Shown here: in pieces, positions 34,211-44,806 of the stretch
How the letters are laid out: each line of letters starts with the position of its first letter
Numbering within the stretch: position 1 is the stretch's first letter
Assembly (NCBI RefSeq): GCF_019320115.1
Contig: NC_089598.1
Location: 32,197,983 to 32,261,982 of the forward strand
Direction of reading: 5' to 3'
Origin: Miscanthus floridulus
Lineage: Eukaryota; Streptophyta; Magnoliopsida; Poales; Poaceae
DNA: 64,000 bases
Program-made: the position numbers and the translations under genes
Notes under the pieces: generated by a model
The model's database searches: none
Seen by the model: the letters and a program-made list of their open reading frames with translations, nothing else
What the model was told of the DNA's origin: nothing

Positions 34211-37200
34211 TGTAACAGAACCGACCAATTATACGAAATTAAGTAAGAAAATCATCCGCCAGGGCAGACGATTTAGCAAACTTAAGCCCGTATAACCCGG
34301 TAGTCCATGAAATTACGAAGGATTTCAGACTAACTTCCATTCCAGCCAAGATCGTAATAAGTTTAGCGGTCACCATCACATATTACATAAAAGTTCACAG
34401 TCTTAGATACATCAGAGTTTCATCATAGTTATTACAAAACCAGTTCGAATAAAAGTAGCGGAAGTCATTTATTCAAACCACACACACTCACGCGGAGTTT
34501 TAATATAGTGCCAGCGAATGATCATCTACAACAAAAGCATCAGACGAGACGTAAGGAATGACCATGCCCATGGTCCTAAGCATCACCCATCGCAGGATAA
34601 AGGCAGTTGATACAGTAACCATAATACATCTGCCCATCTGCAACAAGTGGGAATAAAACCCTGAGTACAAGAAGGTACTCAGCTAGACTAACCCGACATA
34701 ACCGAAAATAAGCGACACCAAGGATTATGAAGGGCTTTATAGTAGGGTAGCTGACTCATTTGCAAAAAGAAGCATTTTTAGCATTTCAAGGACTTCTCGA
34801 AAAGCTTTATTGCCACGTTAATTATTATTAACCTATCGACTAGATTTGCACCTATACTAGAGTAAACAAGTGATTAAGCAGATAATGATAACCAATGATC
34901 ATTAAACAACTTCCATACTGTCATATTCATTATAACTGTCCAAGTGTTCCATAACATTTACTATGATGAAGTAACTCAAGTCAAGTGCTCACTATCCAGG
35001 AGCGATGGCGATTCGAATCGATTCCTAACCAGCTGGTGATTTATTCCTTACATAAACCTCACTCACCCGCTAAAGTGAGATATTGATCACCGAGACAACT
35101 TTCCAGGAATCTCGAGTTTGCCAGGAACCACATGTACCCGGGGGCTGACTAACTGCACTTTGGTCTTATCATCCCGCCCCCGTGTCCTACCACACCTGCT
35201 CCGGCATAGTGCGTTGCGGGCAATCTACTCGGCCCGAAAAATCTCCCAGCTTCGCGGTCGGAAGGTACTTTATCCGGCCAGCTAAATGTAAGGCATGCGT
35301 TCAACATGACTCGAGGCCCAACAACGGTCGGTCCTTAATCGACACAGACGGAAAACACTACAGTCCGAAACTCTGCAAGTCTCCGTCCGGTCTCAATTTC
35401 ATTTAACACTTAGTTATACCATGACTTCATAGTCATCCAAGCAGATCCAGGTAACCACCTATAGCTCGCAGGTGACAGGAAATCACCCGACTTCTACCGG
35501 TCTAAGCCAGCTAAGCAATGACTCGACTGCGGATACCAGGGTAACAAGGATATAGTATAACAAAGGTAAACAAGGTATAATGCAGCAACGGTTGCAAACA
35601 ACTCCTGAACATAATGCATCAATTAAGTAAAGCATTTAATTAAATAATTGCAAACCGGGAGAAAATGCTCCGGGGCTTGCCTCTCTTGAAGGAGCTCGGA
35701 CGGTGATCGGGGCACTCCAGAAGTTCCTCAACGTCCTCCTCGTCAGCTTCTGGCACTTCCTGCGGCTGCACCTCGAACTGCTCCTCGGGCTCCTCGGGTA
35801 TGACGACTAGGTTCTCGGTTTGCGATCCTGTATGATGCAATGCGCATAAGTGATTATGCAAACGGTGCATCGAATGAGATGAATGCAATGGATATGTTTA
35901 AATGCAAGGTAGTCAACATCATCCAAGAAACTATACTACAAGCACATGTCATCTACTGCATTCTCTTCTACTACTAATATGTTAAGCCAACATATCTTAT
36001 GAAATGCCTCAAAGATACACCAAAGCTATTATTATTAACTAACCTTGTATTAAAGAGGATTATTTTATTTCCTTTTTACTTAGGGCTACAATAGAAATCT
36101 ATATTTCTGGTGCTTATAAAAATCTGAGAAAATTATAGTAGCATGGTACTACTCTAATTAGCCTACCATCAGATTTTCATGGTGTTTGAATGAGTGAATT
36201 AGTCTACACAAAAATCACAAACTATGGCATGATTTTGTACATAAAAATACTTTGAACTATGAAAAGTGTCAAACAATAGAATTAATATTTTTCCTAGGTT
36301 CTTCATAGCATACAATGATTGTACAAAAATTATCACATGCATGTTTTATACAAAATTTGTTCTCTAGCAAAAATAACAAAAATCAGCCATTAAAGGTACT
36401 TGAACTACACCTAAAACTTTTCCCACAGCACATGCATGAAACATATTTTTCCTAGGAAGTACATGACATAAGAAGATTATCAAACTTGAATTCATATTTT
36501 TCTGAAGCCTATAGATTTTTCTACACATTTTTCAAGTTGTCAGCAATATACATGATTAAATAAAATCCTACAGAAAAGTATCCCAAAAATGACATGCAAT
36601 AATTTTCCCAAGTAGATCTGATGCTAAGGAACCTAGCAAAATTTGTTTCAACAAATTTGGATCAAATTTGAGCACCCAAACATTTTTCAAACCATTTCAG
36701 ATTTCAAATAATAAAGAATAAATGAAAACAAATCATTTAAACAATGCTGGGCCGGCCCACGGGAAACTGCTGGCCCATGGCCACATCTGGCCCGCGCGGT
36801 CCGAGCGAAAAGGGAGCGCGGTGGCCTGGCAGGGCCTCGGCCCACGGCCGCTTTCGGCCTGGCCGGCCTGGCTGGCTGAGGTAGAGTGCCTCGCCGGTGT
36901 GTGCGCTGGCGCGGCGGCGCGGCTCGGCTAGCGGCCGGCGGCCATCTCCGGCCATGGCAGGGCGAGCTGGCGAGCACACGGGATGTGCGAGGAGAAGGCG
37001 AGTGCGGTAGGGTAGCTAGGCGAGGCTGGAGAGGAGAAGGAAGACGGCTTCCATGGCGGCCGAGCACGGCGGCGCCATGGCCGTCGGTGGCGAGACGCGG
37101 GGAGGCTCGACCTGTGCTCGGAAGGCGGTGCAAGCTTGAGCGCGACTTGAAGGAAAGCGAGGCAGAGTTGCGGGCGTGAGGAATCGGGGAATGGCGCGGT

Positions 37201-38130
37201 GGTGCGGGAGCTCGACGCCGGCGGAGCGCGTCGGCGAGCTCGGCAGCACGGGCGCGCGCTGCTGCTGTTGCTACGCTTGAGGGAGCGGGAGTGTGAAAGG
37301 AGGTGCGCAGCGAGGGCAGCAGATGTAGATGGGCGCGTGGGAGCGGGTTCAGGCCATGGCTGCCGCGCGGCGTGAGTTGCCAGCACAAGGCGGCCACGTG
37401 GCGGGCGTCGCCTGACGCGGTCGGGAGCGTGGCACGGCGAACGGCGCGGCGCGCGAAGAAGGAGCCAGCGCGCGGGGCTAGGCTGGGCCGAGGCGAGGTG
37501 GGCTGGCGCGGGAGGCGTGCTACTGCGGGCGGCTTTGCTGGCGCGCTGGGCCGGCTTCGGCAGGCGGGCCAGAAGCGAGGCGGCGGCCCGCGAAGAAGGA
37601 AGATCCTTTTCCAAATAAAATTTTTCAAGGAATTTTTAAATGCCATCTTTAAAATATTATTTTAAGCAAGAAAATGACCTCTTTTGAAAATGTACCAAAA
37701 ATAAAAGTTGCTTAGAATTTAATTCTCTACAACTTTGCTTTTATGACCAAAGCCAAATTCTTTCTAGATTTTGAATTGTAACATCAAAGTCCATGTTTAG
37801 CTCAAAACCCTAATTTTTGGAATTTATTTTTGAAGCCAAATTTTGAATTAATTTGAATACAAACATTGCTCCAAAAATTTAACTAAACATTGCTAGATGA
37901 TTTACAATAGTAGCCAAACATGTTTTACTAACCTAGCAAGAAAAATTCAGGGCAAAACAATTCTTAAACAGGTGTATGCAGCATTCAGGTTTCACGCATG
38001 TTTCAGATGTTTCAAAGCAATGTTTCAATTGTTATTCACATGATTGAGCATGTATGATTTGGATGCTTGATGATGCATGATATGCATGATTCGCAGTGCC
38101 TAAATGCAGGCAGAACACCGGGGTGTTACA
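34211..38130 (-). repeat. 3' LTR of the chromovirus (full length, 3.92 kb)
   Basis: It matches the other LTR except for 1,757 bp (about 34424-36180) missing there. It contains a GC-rich segment (36740-37600) with a 319-residue minus-strand open frame rich in Pro, Arg, Ala and Ser, also largely open in the other LTR. The region 34430-36180 is unique to this copy and holds no recognised gene. The LTR ends in TGTTACA/TGTAACA inverted termini. Confidence 0.92.
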
Positions 38131-38144
38131 GCCCTCCCCCCTTA
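38131..38144 (-). other. Polypurine tract of the chromovirus
   Basis: Read on the minus strand, aagggggGAGGGC lies directly against the 3' LTR start TGTAAC, the position where plus-strand DNA synthesis is primed. The last gag-pol codons overlap it, and the terminal TAA (38128-38126) lies inside the LTR. Confidence 0.75.
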
Positions 38145-38264
38145 TAAAAATCTCGTCCCAAGATTTGGGTTACGAACCATTTGTTATAAAAATTTTCATA
38201 AGCTTTTTGTAGATACTCTCCTGTTTCCCAAGTTGCATCTCTCTCATCATGATTCCAAGTAGCA

Positions 38265-38336
38265 CGTTCCTTCGTGTCTAACACTCGGACTGGTTGCTCA
38301 CGTTCCTTCGTGTCTAACACTCAGACTGGTTGCTCA
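38265..38336 (-). repeat. 36-bp tandem duplication at the chromodomain start
   Basis: Two copies (38265-38300 and 38301-38336), differing at one base, encode EQPVRVLDTKER twice. The difference turns one Arg CGA codon into the TGA at 38321-38323. The usual core of the chromodomain after this point is missing. Confidence 0.9.
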
Positions 38337-41300
38337 CGATACACCAAATCTGATTTGAGTTGAATACCTCGAGGTTCTATTCTTTCCTCCGGAACACGCA
38401 AACATTTCTTGAGATGTGATACATGGGAAACTGGGAAAACTATACTCATTGTCTCAGGTAACTCTAACTTGTAGGCTACCGGACCTCTTCGTTCCAAGAT
38501 CTTGTATGGTCCTACGAATCTCGCGACAAGCTTTCTTCGGATTCTAAACCTTTTCTTCTTCATTGGCATGACTTTCAGATAAACATAGTCACCAACTTCA
38601 AACATAAGGGGTCTCCTTCTTCTGTCTGCATAGCTTTTCTGACGTGATTGGGCCGCTTTCATATTTTGCTGAATAATATGAACTTTCTTCTCGGCTTCCT
38701 CTACAAAGTCAATGCCATAATACCTTCTATCACCAGGCTCGACCCAATTCAATGGTGTTCTACATTTTCTGCCATATAAAGCTTCGAATGGGGCCATCTT
38801 GATGCTTTCTTGATAACTATTATTATAAGAGAACTCAGCTAACGGTAACCATGACTCCCATGATCCCTTGGAAGACAATACACAGGCTCTTAACATATCC
38901 TCCAAAACAGCATTTACTCGTTCAGTCTGACCATCTGTCTGAGGATGATAAGCGGTACTGTGAATCAAACTAGTTCCTAAGCCTTTGTGTAAATGTTCCC
39001 AAAAGTGAGCCATGAACTATGAGCCTCTATCAGACACTATGGTCTTTGGTATACCATGCAACCTCACAATTTATACGATATACTTCTCAGCATATTGAGG
39101 TGGTCGATAATCTATTTTGACAGGCAAGAAATGAGCGGTCTTGGTAAGACGATCCACAATTACCCAAATCGAATCATGTCCTTTTGGGGTAGTGGGCAAA
39201 CCCGTGATAAAATCCATACTGATATCATCCCACTTCCAACTAGGGACTGATAAGGGTTGCAACATACCGGCAGGTTTCATGTGAATGGCTTTTACTCGAC
39301 AACATGTGTCACATCTGACAACATAAGCTGTAATTTCTTTCTTCATTTTGGTCCACCAATAGCGAGATCTTAATTCTTGATACATCTTACTACTTCCTGG
39401 ATGGATAGATAGCTTAGAAAGGTGAGCTTCATCCATGAGTTTATTCCTAAGCTCTCGATCCTTGGGAACCACAAGACGATTGTCAAACCACAACACGCCC
39501 TGTTCATCCACTTTAAAGTGTTGAGACGGCTTTTCTTTTATTTTCTCTTTGATGTGGAATATTCCCTTGTCAGTTTTCTGGCCTTCTATTATCTTACTTT
39601 CCAAATAGCAACTAATCTGAATACTATGTAACACAGCAGGATGCATTAGATCAAACCCATCTTCAAGTAATGGCTGCATATTTAAATAATGTGACTTTCT
39701 ACTCAAAGCATCTGCCACTACATTGGCTTTACCAGGATGATATTGCACATTCAAGTTGTAATCCTTTATTAATTCCAACCATCTGCGTTGTCTCATGTTT
39801 AGCTCTGGTTGGGTAAAGATATACTTAAGACTCTTGTGATCCGTGAAAATATTGCACACATTACCAAGTAGATAATGTCTCCAAATTTTGAGGGCGTGCA
39901 CAACTGCAGCAAGTTCAAGATCATGTGTTGGATAGTTGACCTCGTGCTTTCTCAATTGACGTGATGCATAAGCTATGACTCTCCTTTCTTGCATAAGAAC
40001 ACAACCCAATCCAGTCTTCCATGCGTCGCAAAACACATCAAATGGTTTCTCGATATCTGGTTGTGCTAGAATAGGAGCAGTGGTCAACAGTTTCCGCAAA
40101 GTGTGGAAAGCTGCTTCACACTCCTCTGTCCACACAAACTTGTGATCCTTCTGTAGGAGGCTTGTCATCAGTTTGACGATCTTTGAGAAATCTGGTATAA
40201 AGCGACGGTAATAACCCGCTAGTCCTAAGAAACTTCTTATCTCAGGAACTGTGGTCGGTGCTTTCCAATTCATAACTTCTTGCACCTTACTTGGATCGAC
40301 TGAAACTCCATTCTCTGATAGAATGTGACCAAGGAAAGGAACTTCCTTCAACCAGAATTCGCATTTGCTAAACTTAGCATACAATTGATGATCTCTAAGT
40401 CTAGTCAAGACAGTTCTCAGATGCTCTTCATGATCTTTCTCGTTCTTGGAGTACACCAGAATGTCATCGATGAATACTACCACAAATTTATCCAATTCTA
40501 GCATGAAAACTGTATTCATCAAAAACATAAAGTATGCAGGAGCATTTGTCAAGCCAAAAGACATGACAAGATACTCATATAACCCGTATCTGGTGGAAAA
40601 TGCAGTTTTTGGTATATCCTGTGGCCTAATCTTAATCTGATGATAACCGGATCTCAAATCTATTTTTAAGAATACCTTGGCCTTAGATAATTGGTCAAAC
40701 AGAACATCAATATGTGGCAAGGGATATTTATTCTTGACGGTCACAGCATTGAGTGGCCTATAATCTACGCACATTCTCAACGTGCCCTCTTTCTTCTTTT
40801 TCACAAACAAAGCGGGACATCCCCATTCAGACTTGCTTGGCCGAATAAACCCTTTTTTAAATAATTCTTCTAATTGCTTCTTCAGCTCAGCTAACTCATC
40901 TGGAGGCATCCGATAGGGTCTCCTTGAAATCGGAGCTGTTCTGGGGACTAGCTCAATTCCAAACTCAATCTCTCTATCTGGTGGAAGACCAGGTAGCTCA
41001 TCCGGGAATACGTCCAGAAATTCACACACTACCGGAATCTGATGAATAGGAATGACTGCCGTAGCACATGTAACACTTATCAGGTCTGTTCTCCGAGGCA
41101 ATAGTACTTGGAAAGTACCCTCACCCAGGGGATCCTTAAGGGTAAGTACTCAACTTCCAGTATCTATGACTGCTCCCCAATCCTTCATCCAATTCATCCC
41201 TATAATGACATCCAAGACTAACCCAGGCATAACTATCAAGTTCACTCGGAACTTTCTGCTACCTAATTCAAGGGTTGCCCCTCAAACCATCTGGTTGGTC

Positions 41301-43022
41301 AAAACATCAGCCCCTGCTGGGCTTATACGGTACCCATAACCCAATTCTGTGCATCATTGTCCATGTTTCTGTGCAAATGCTTGACTCATAAAAGAATGCG
41401 ATGATCCAGAATCAAATAGAACAACTGCAGGGTTTTCGTTGATAGGAAACTTACCAGCAGTGACGGGCTCTCCCTCTGGAATTTCATCCACTGTCGTACT
41501 ATGCACTCTAGCATTATAAGTCTGCTGCTTCTTCTTGGGCGGGTATGGACAAAACCTCGAGAAATGACCGGGCTGATCACAATTATAACAGATTCCTCTC
41601 ACTGTCCCGGCAGATCCCACAGCTCCCTTGGAACTGCCTTGTACCGCAATTACGGCTGCTTTGTTGGGCTGTACTGCTATCTTGTACGGCTTTTGAGGTC
41701 CACGGAAATTCTGACTTCTTGGCTGAGGTGGCCTGAATCTAGCGCCAGGTGCCGATGGGCGATAAGGAGGACGACCTCCCATAGGTGCTCTAGCTTGAGA
41801 CAGACCACCTTCAAAGGCTCTCTTGCGTGTCTTGGCTGCGGTGCTGGCGTTGTTATTCTTCTCCTGCTTCAGACAGTCACTGATGAAGTCATTGAATCTG
41901 ACGCGGTTGTTGGTACCAACATGCTTCATCATTTTTGGATTGAGACCCCTCTTAAAACTGGCTATCCTTTTAGCATCTGTGTCAACCATGTCGGGAGCAT
42001 AGCGACATAAGTTGTTGAAGGCATGCAGGTATTGCGTCACGGTTTTGGTGCCCTGGTTCAACGCCAGAAACTCTCCCAACTTCATCTCGGTCAGCCCTGG
42101 TGGAATATAGGCTCCACGGAAGGCCTCAGCAAACTCTCTCCAAGAAATCTGAGCATTTGGAGGGAAGGTAGTGCGATGGTGCTTCCACCACATTCCCACC
42201 AGTCCTTGCAATTGAAGTGCAGCATACTCCGTTTTTAGAACCTCCGTCATCCTCAACACACGGAATTTATCTTCCATCGTGTTGATCCATTCCTCAGCAT
42301 CGAGTGGCTCTATTGCTTCCTTGAATACTGGCGGCCTGGTGTCCATGAAATCTTTGAAGCTGCTATATTGGTTCACTCCCATGCCACCACCTTGATTGTT
42401 ACCATGTTGAACGTTGTTGGCGATGGTTCGAAGAAGATCCTCCATGTTCTTCTGGGATTGTTCCACGTTGCGCTGACTCCCGAGCAGCTGTGCGAGAAAC
42501 ATCTCGGGGGTAAACAGGGGAGGAGGTGGCAAATGCGGTTCGTGGGGAGGTTCATTGTCATTGCCGTGGTTTCCACCACCACCACCACCACCGGTCCCCG
42601 CACCGTTAGCACCGGGCTCAGCGGCCTCATACATGGTTCGGCGAGTGTTTGTCATCTGCATATTTCAGCAACAAGTAACGATTGAGTGAAGCTGTAATAA
42701 TTGCGAGTGAAGGAAAAATTTATGCCGTACTGAATTTACTGGAGAGAATAAACTCATACAATAAAACAGAGGCGCAACAATCGCATCCCAATTAAAACAA
42801 CAGCACTTAATCGAATTACTTCAATGGCAAACATCGCGTCCATACAATCACATTGCCAGCATACATACACTGGACTTTTTATGCGTTCAGATATCGCATT
42901 CGAAAATCAAGTTCCAACCACATGCCAAGTCTCATACGTTCGAAGCAACATACGATAGATTACATGCCAACAAAAGAAATGCCATCGCGACGAGACCTAG
43001 ATACTAGCGCAAGGCAACTAGC

Positions 43023-44012
43023 CTACTCCTTGGGGCCATCATTAGGATCAGAGACGTCACCATCGCCCCCAGGTGAAACTATAGGCTCGTCCTCGTTGTC
43101 GTTGTCAACGTCCATGCCAGCGGCGTCTAGTGGAGCATATGGGCCAACCCCATTGTAGAGCACATGAAACTCCTCGTGCAGGTAGCCGTTGTATTCCTCT
43201 AGCTCATCGACCCTCTACAGCAGAAGGTTTCTTGCGTTCCAGGCTTCATTCCTTTCCTGAACTAGCTGTCCAATCATGCGGTCTGCATTATTGTTGGCTT
43301 GAGTCAACGTATGCACTCGCTGCATAGCTCTATCACCTCTCTCAATCGCCTGATCTCGCTGTAAGTTCATATCAGCCAACTGCTCCTGCAAGCTAGCTAT
43401 AGCACGTGCCTATCTCTTCTTCTGCTTCTTCCCTTTTAGCTTATCCTCACTACGCAAACCAGTCAAAGTCTAGTAGGTACTCTCGAGACCCTCATACGCT
43501 CTGATGGCGGCGAACATAGCACTCATTGCCTGGTTGTCGCTAGCCTGTCCTTCAGCTGGACCTCTGACCAATGCACTTCCTTGAGGCTGAACCCAAATGG
43601 CATCACGAGGATCATCCCTAGGAAAAGTACCAGCTAGAGCTGCAGCAAGCTCACTGGGAAATCTGCTCATAATGTCCCTGATGATACAGAAGGCTGCTCC
43701 CTCTACACCCTCAGCTGGAGTGCGACCCTCAAACTCCAAATGCCAACCATCCCAATTTGGAGCATCACCGAGAGCAGGAACCGTGATCTCCACTACTGCG
43801 AGTCCATCCTCTGCCAACTGGCTCTCGTTCCAAGAGTACACCGGCTCTTGACTCTCTGGGTACCCCACATCATGGAGCACTCTCCAAAGCAAAGTCGGCA
43901 TGCCAAACTCGCTCAAGAAGGTGTTCGTGGTGCGGTGCTCCCTCAGGGCCAACGGACATCGAGGTGCTCTTCCACCGGTGGACTTACGGGCGGTCTGCTT
44001 CGTGCGGGCCAT
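43023..44012 (-). pseudogene. Extra chromovirus ORF with a histone H3 N-terminal tail (three stops)
   Basis: From ATG 44012 the frame runs 329 codons to TAG 43023-43025, upstream of gag in the element's sense orientation. Residues 2-14 are ARTKQTARKSTGG, identical to residues 1-13 of mature H3 with K4, K9 and S10 kept; R replaces K14, then APR matches H3 15-17. Next come LALREHR, then about 95 residues (FGMPTLLWRVLHDVGYPE ... GAAFCIIRDIMSRF) with a loose alpha-beta-beta-beta-alpha, dsRNA-binding-like pattern; then a Lys-rich patch (KLKGKKQKKR), a heptad-rich coiled coil (about residues 200-290) and an acidic tail (DVDNDNEDEPI). Stops at 43470, 43410 and 43215 are all TAG, each one change from CAG. 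The frame is open upstream to 44075, but TTTTGCTACAG|ATGG suggests a splice acceptor at the chosen start. Function unknown; the H3 match is seen directly, the rest is inference. Confidence 0.8.
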
Positions 44013-44792
44013 CTGTAGCAAAAGTCCTTTCATTACCTCGAGGAAACATATTTTAGGTGATACAACTTTTATCAAAAGGAGATAATCAATTTATAAGGGG
44101 AGGAATGCCTGACATGAATGAAATGCATAAGTAACATGATGTATGTACGTGTCGTACGTTCTCACAAACTTAGGAAATAAATAATTTCTAATGACGAATT
44201 CGGTGGCATACAACGATCTCTCAATACATAGCTAATACGTTCTACATGATAGCGTTGTTATGTACCTACAGAAGATTCATTTCAGCCCAAATTTCCAATG
44301 AATGCATAAAAGCAGTAAAGTTTTATCTACACGCTCTACACGAATCTCCAGATACGTGTACAACGGTAGTAACTACCCAAACCATCGTCCTACTGACGGC
44401 ATCGCCTCAACAGACGGAAGACCCATACATGAGATACCTTTGTAAAACATGCGTAGAACATATAATTACTCTAGTATCATATAAGCATTCACCCTAGATT
44501 GGCGGTGTATCCGATCATGCTCTCACAACTCACACTTACTGACGCGTAGAGGCAAATGATCCATTCATTACCACTCAAAAAAAAAGTGGCACTCATACAA
44601 TAGCACGCCATATGAGCGACGAAGGAGAAATATGATGCAAGAACCCCAAGTCAGTACTTAATTAAGCCACCTAAAGTCCTTAACTGGGCATAAAGGATAT
44701 GATCACTGGCACACTTTATAGTTTTTAAAATCACGTTTTCTAAATGCCTTTTTGTTTTAAATACACTTGTGAACAGTACCACGCTAAACCAT

Positions 44793-44804
44793 GCTCTGAT
44801 ACCA
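44793..44804 (-). other. Primer-binding site (initiator tRNA-Met) of the chromovirus
   Basis: The complement of gctctgatacca is TGGTATCAGAGC, matching the initiator tRNA-Met 3' end, two bases inside the 5' LTR. It fixes the element's orientation as minus. Confidence 0.9.
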
Positions 44805-44806
44805 GC

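Larger units (their letters stand above)
38126..42661 (-). pseudogene. Chromovirus gag-pol polyprotein, single frame with six stops
   Basis: One reading frame of 1,511 codons runs from ATG 42661 to the LTR. In order: a Gly-rich N-terminus; retrotransposon gag (about residues 120-270, ISWREFAEAFRGAYIPPG); knuckle CYNCDQPGHFSRFC (about 41590); protease VLFDSGSSHSF (about 41400); reverse transcriptase ([27 protein letters not shown] near 40465); RNase H ([22 protein letters not shown]); integrase with HHCC zinc site (CDTCCRVKA), DFITGLP, SDRGS and HPQTDGQTERVN acidic residues; then VGPYKILER and a shortened chromodomain (VLDTKERATW, DATWETGEYLQ). Stops are at 41354, 41282, 41150, 39071, 39017 and 38321 (lowest base of each). 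No frameshift is seen, implying decay mostly by point mutation. Confidence 0.95.

Noticed and set aside
42373..42685. Plus-strand frames over the chromovirus gag and pol
   Set aside because: They are shadows of the minus-strand polyprotein frame.
43950..44012. A genuine host histone H3 gene
   Set aside because: Only the first 13 residues plus APR match; the histone fold is absent and the ORF lies between the LTR and gag of a retrotransposon in its sense orientation.
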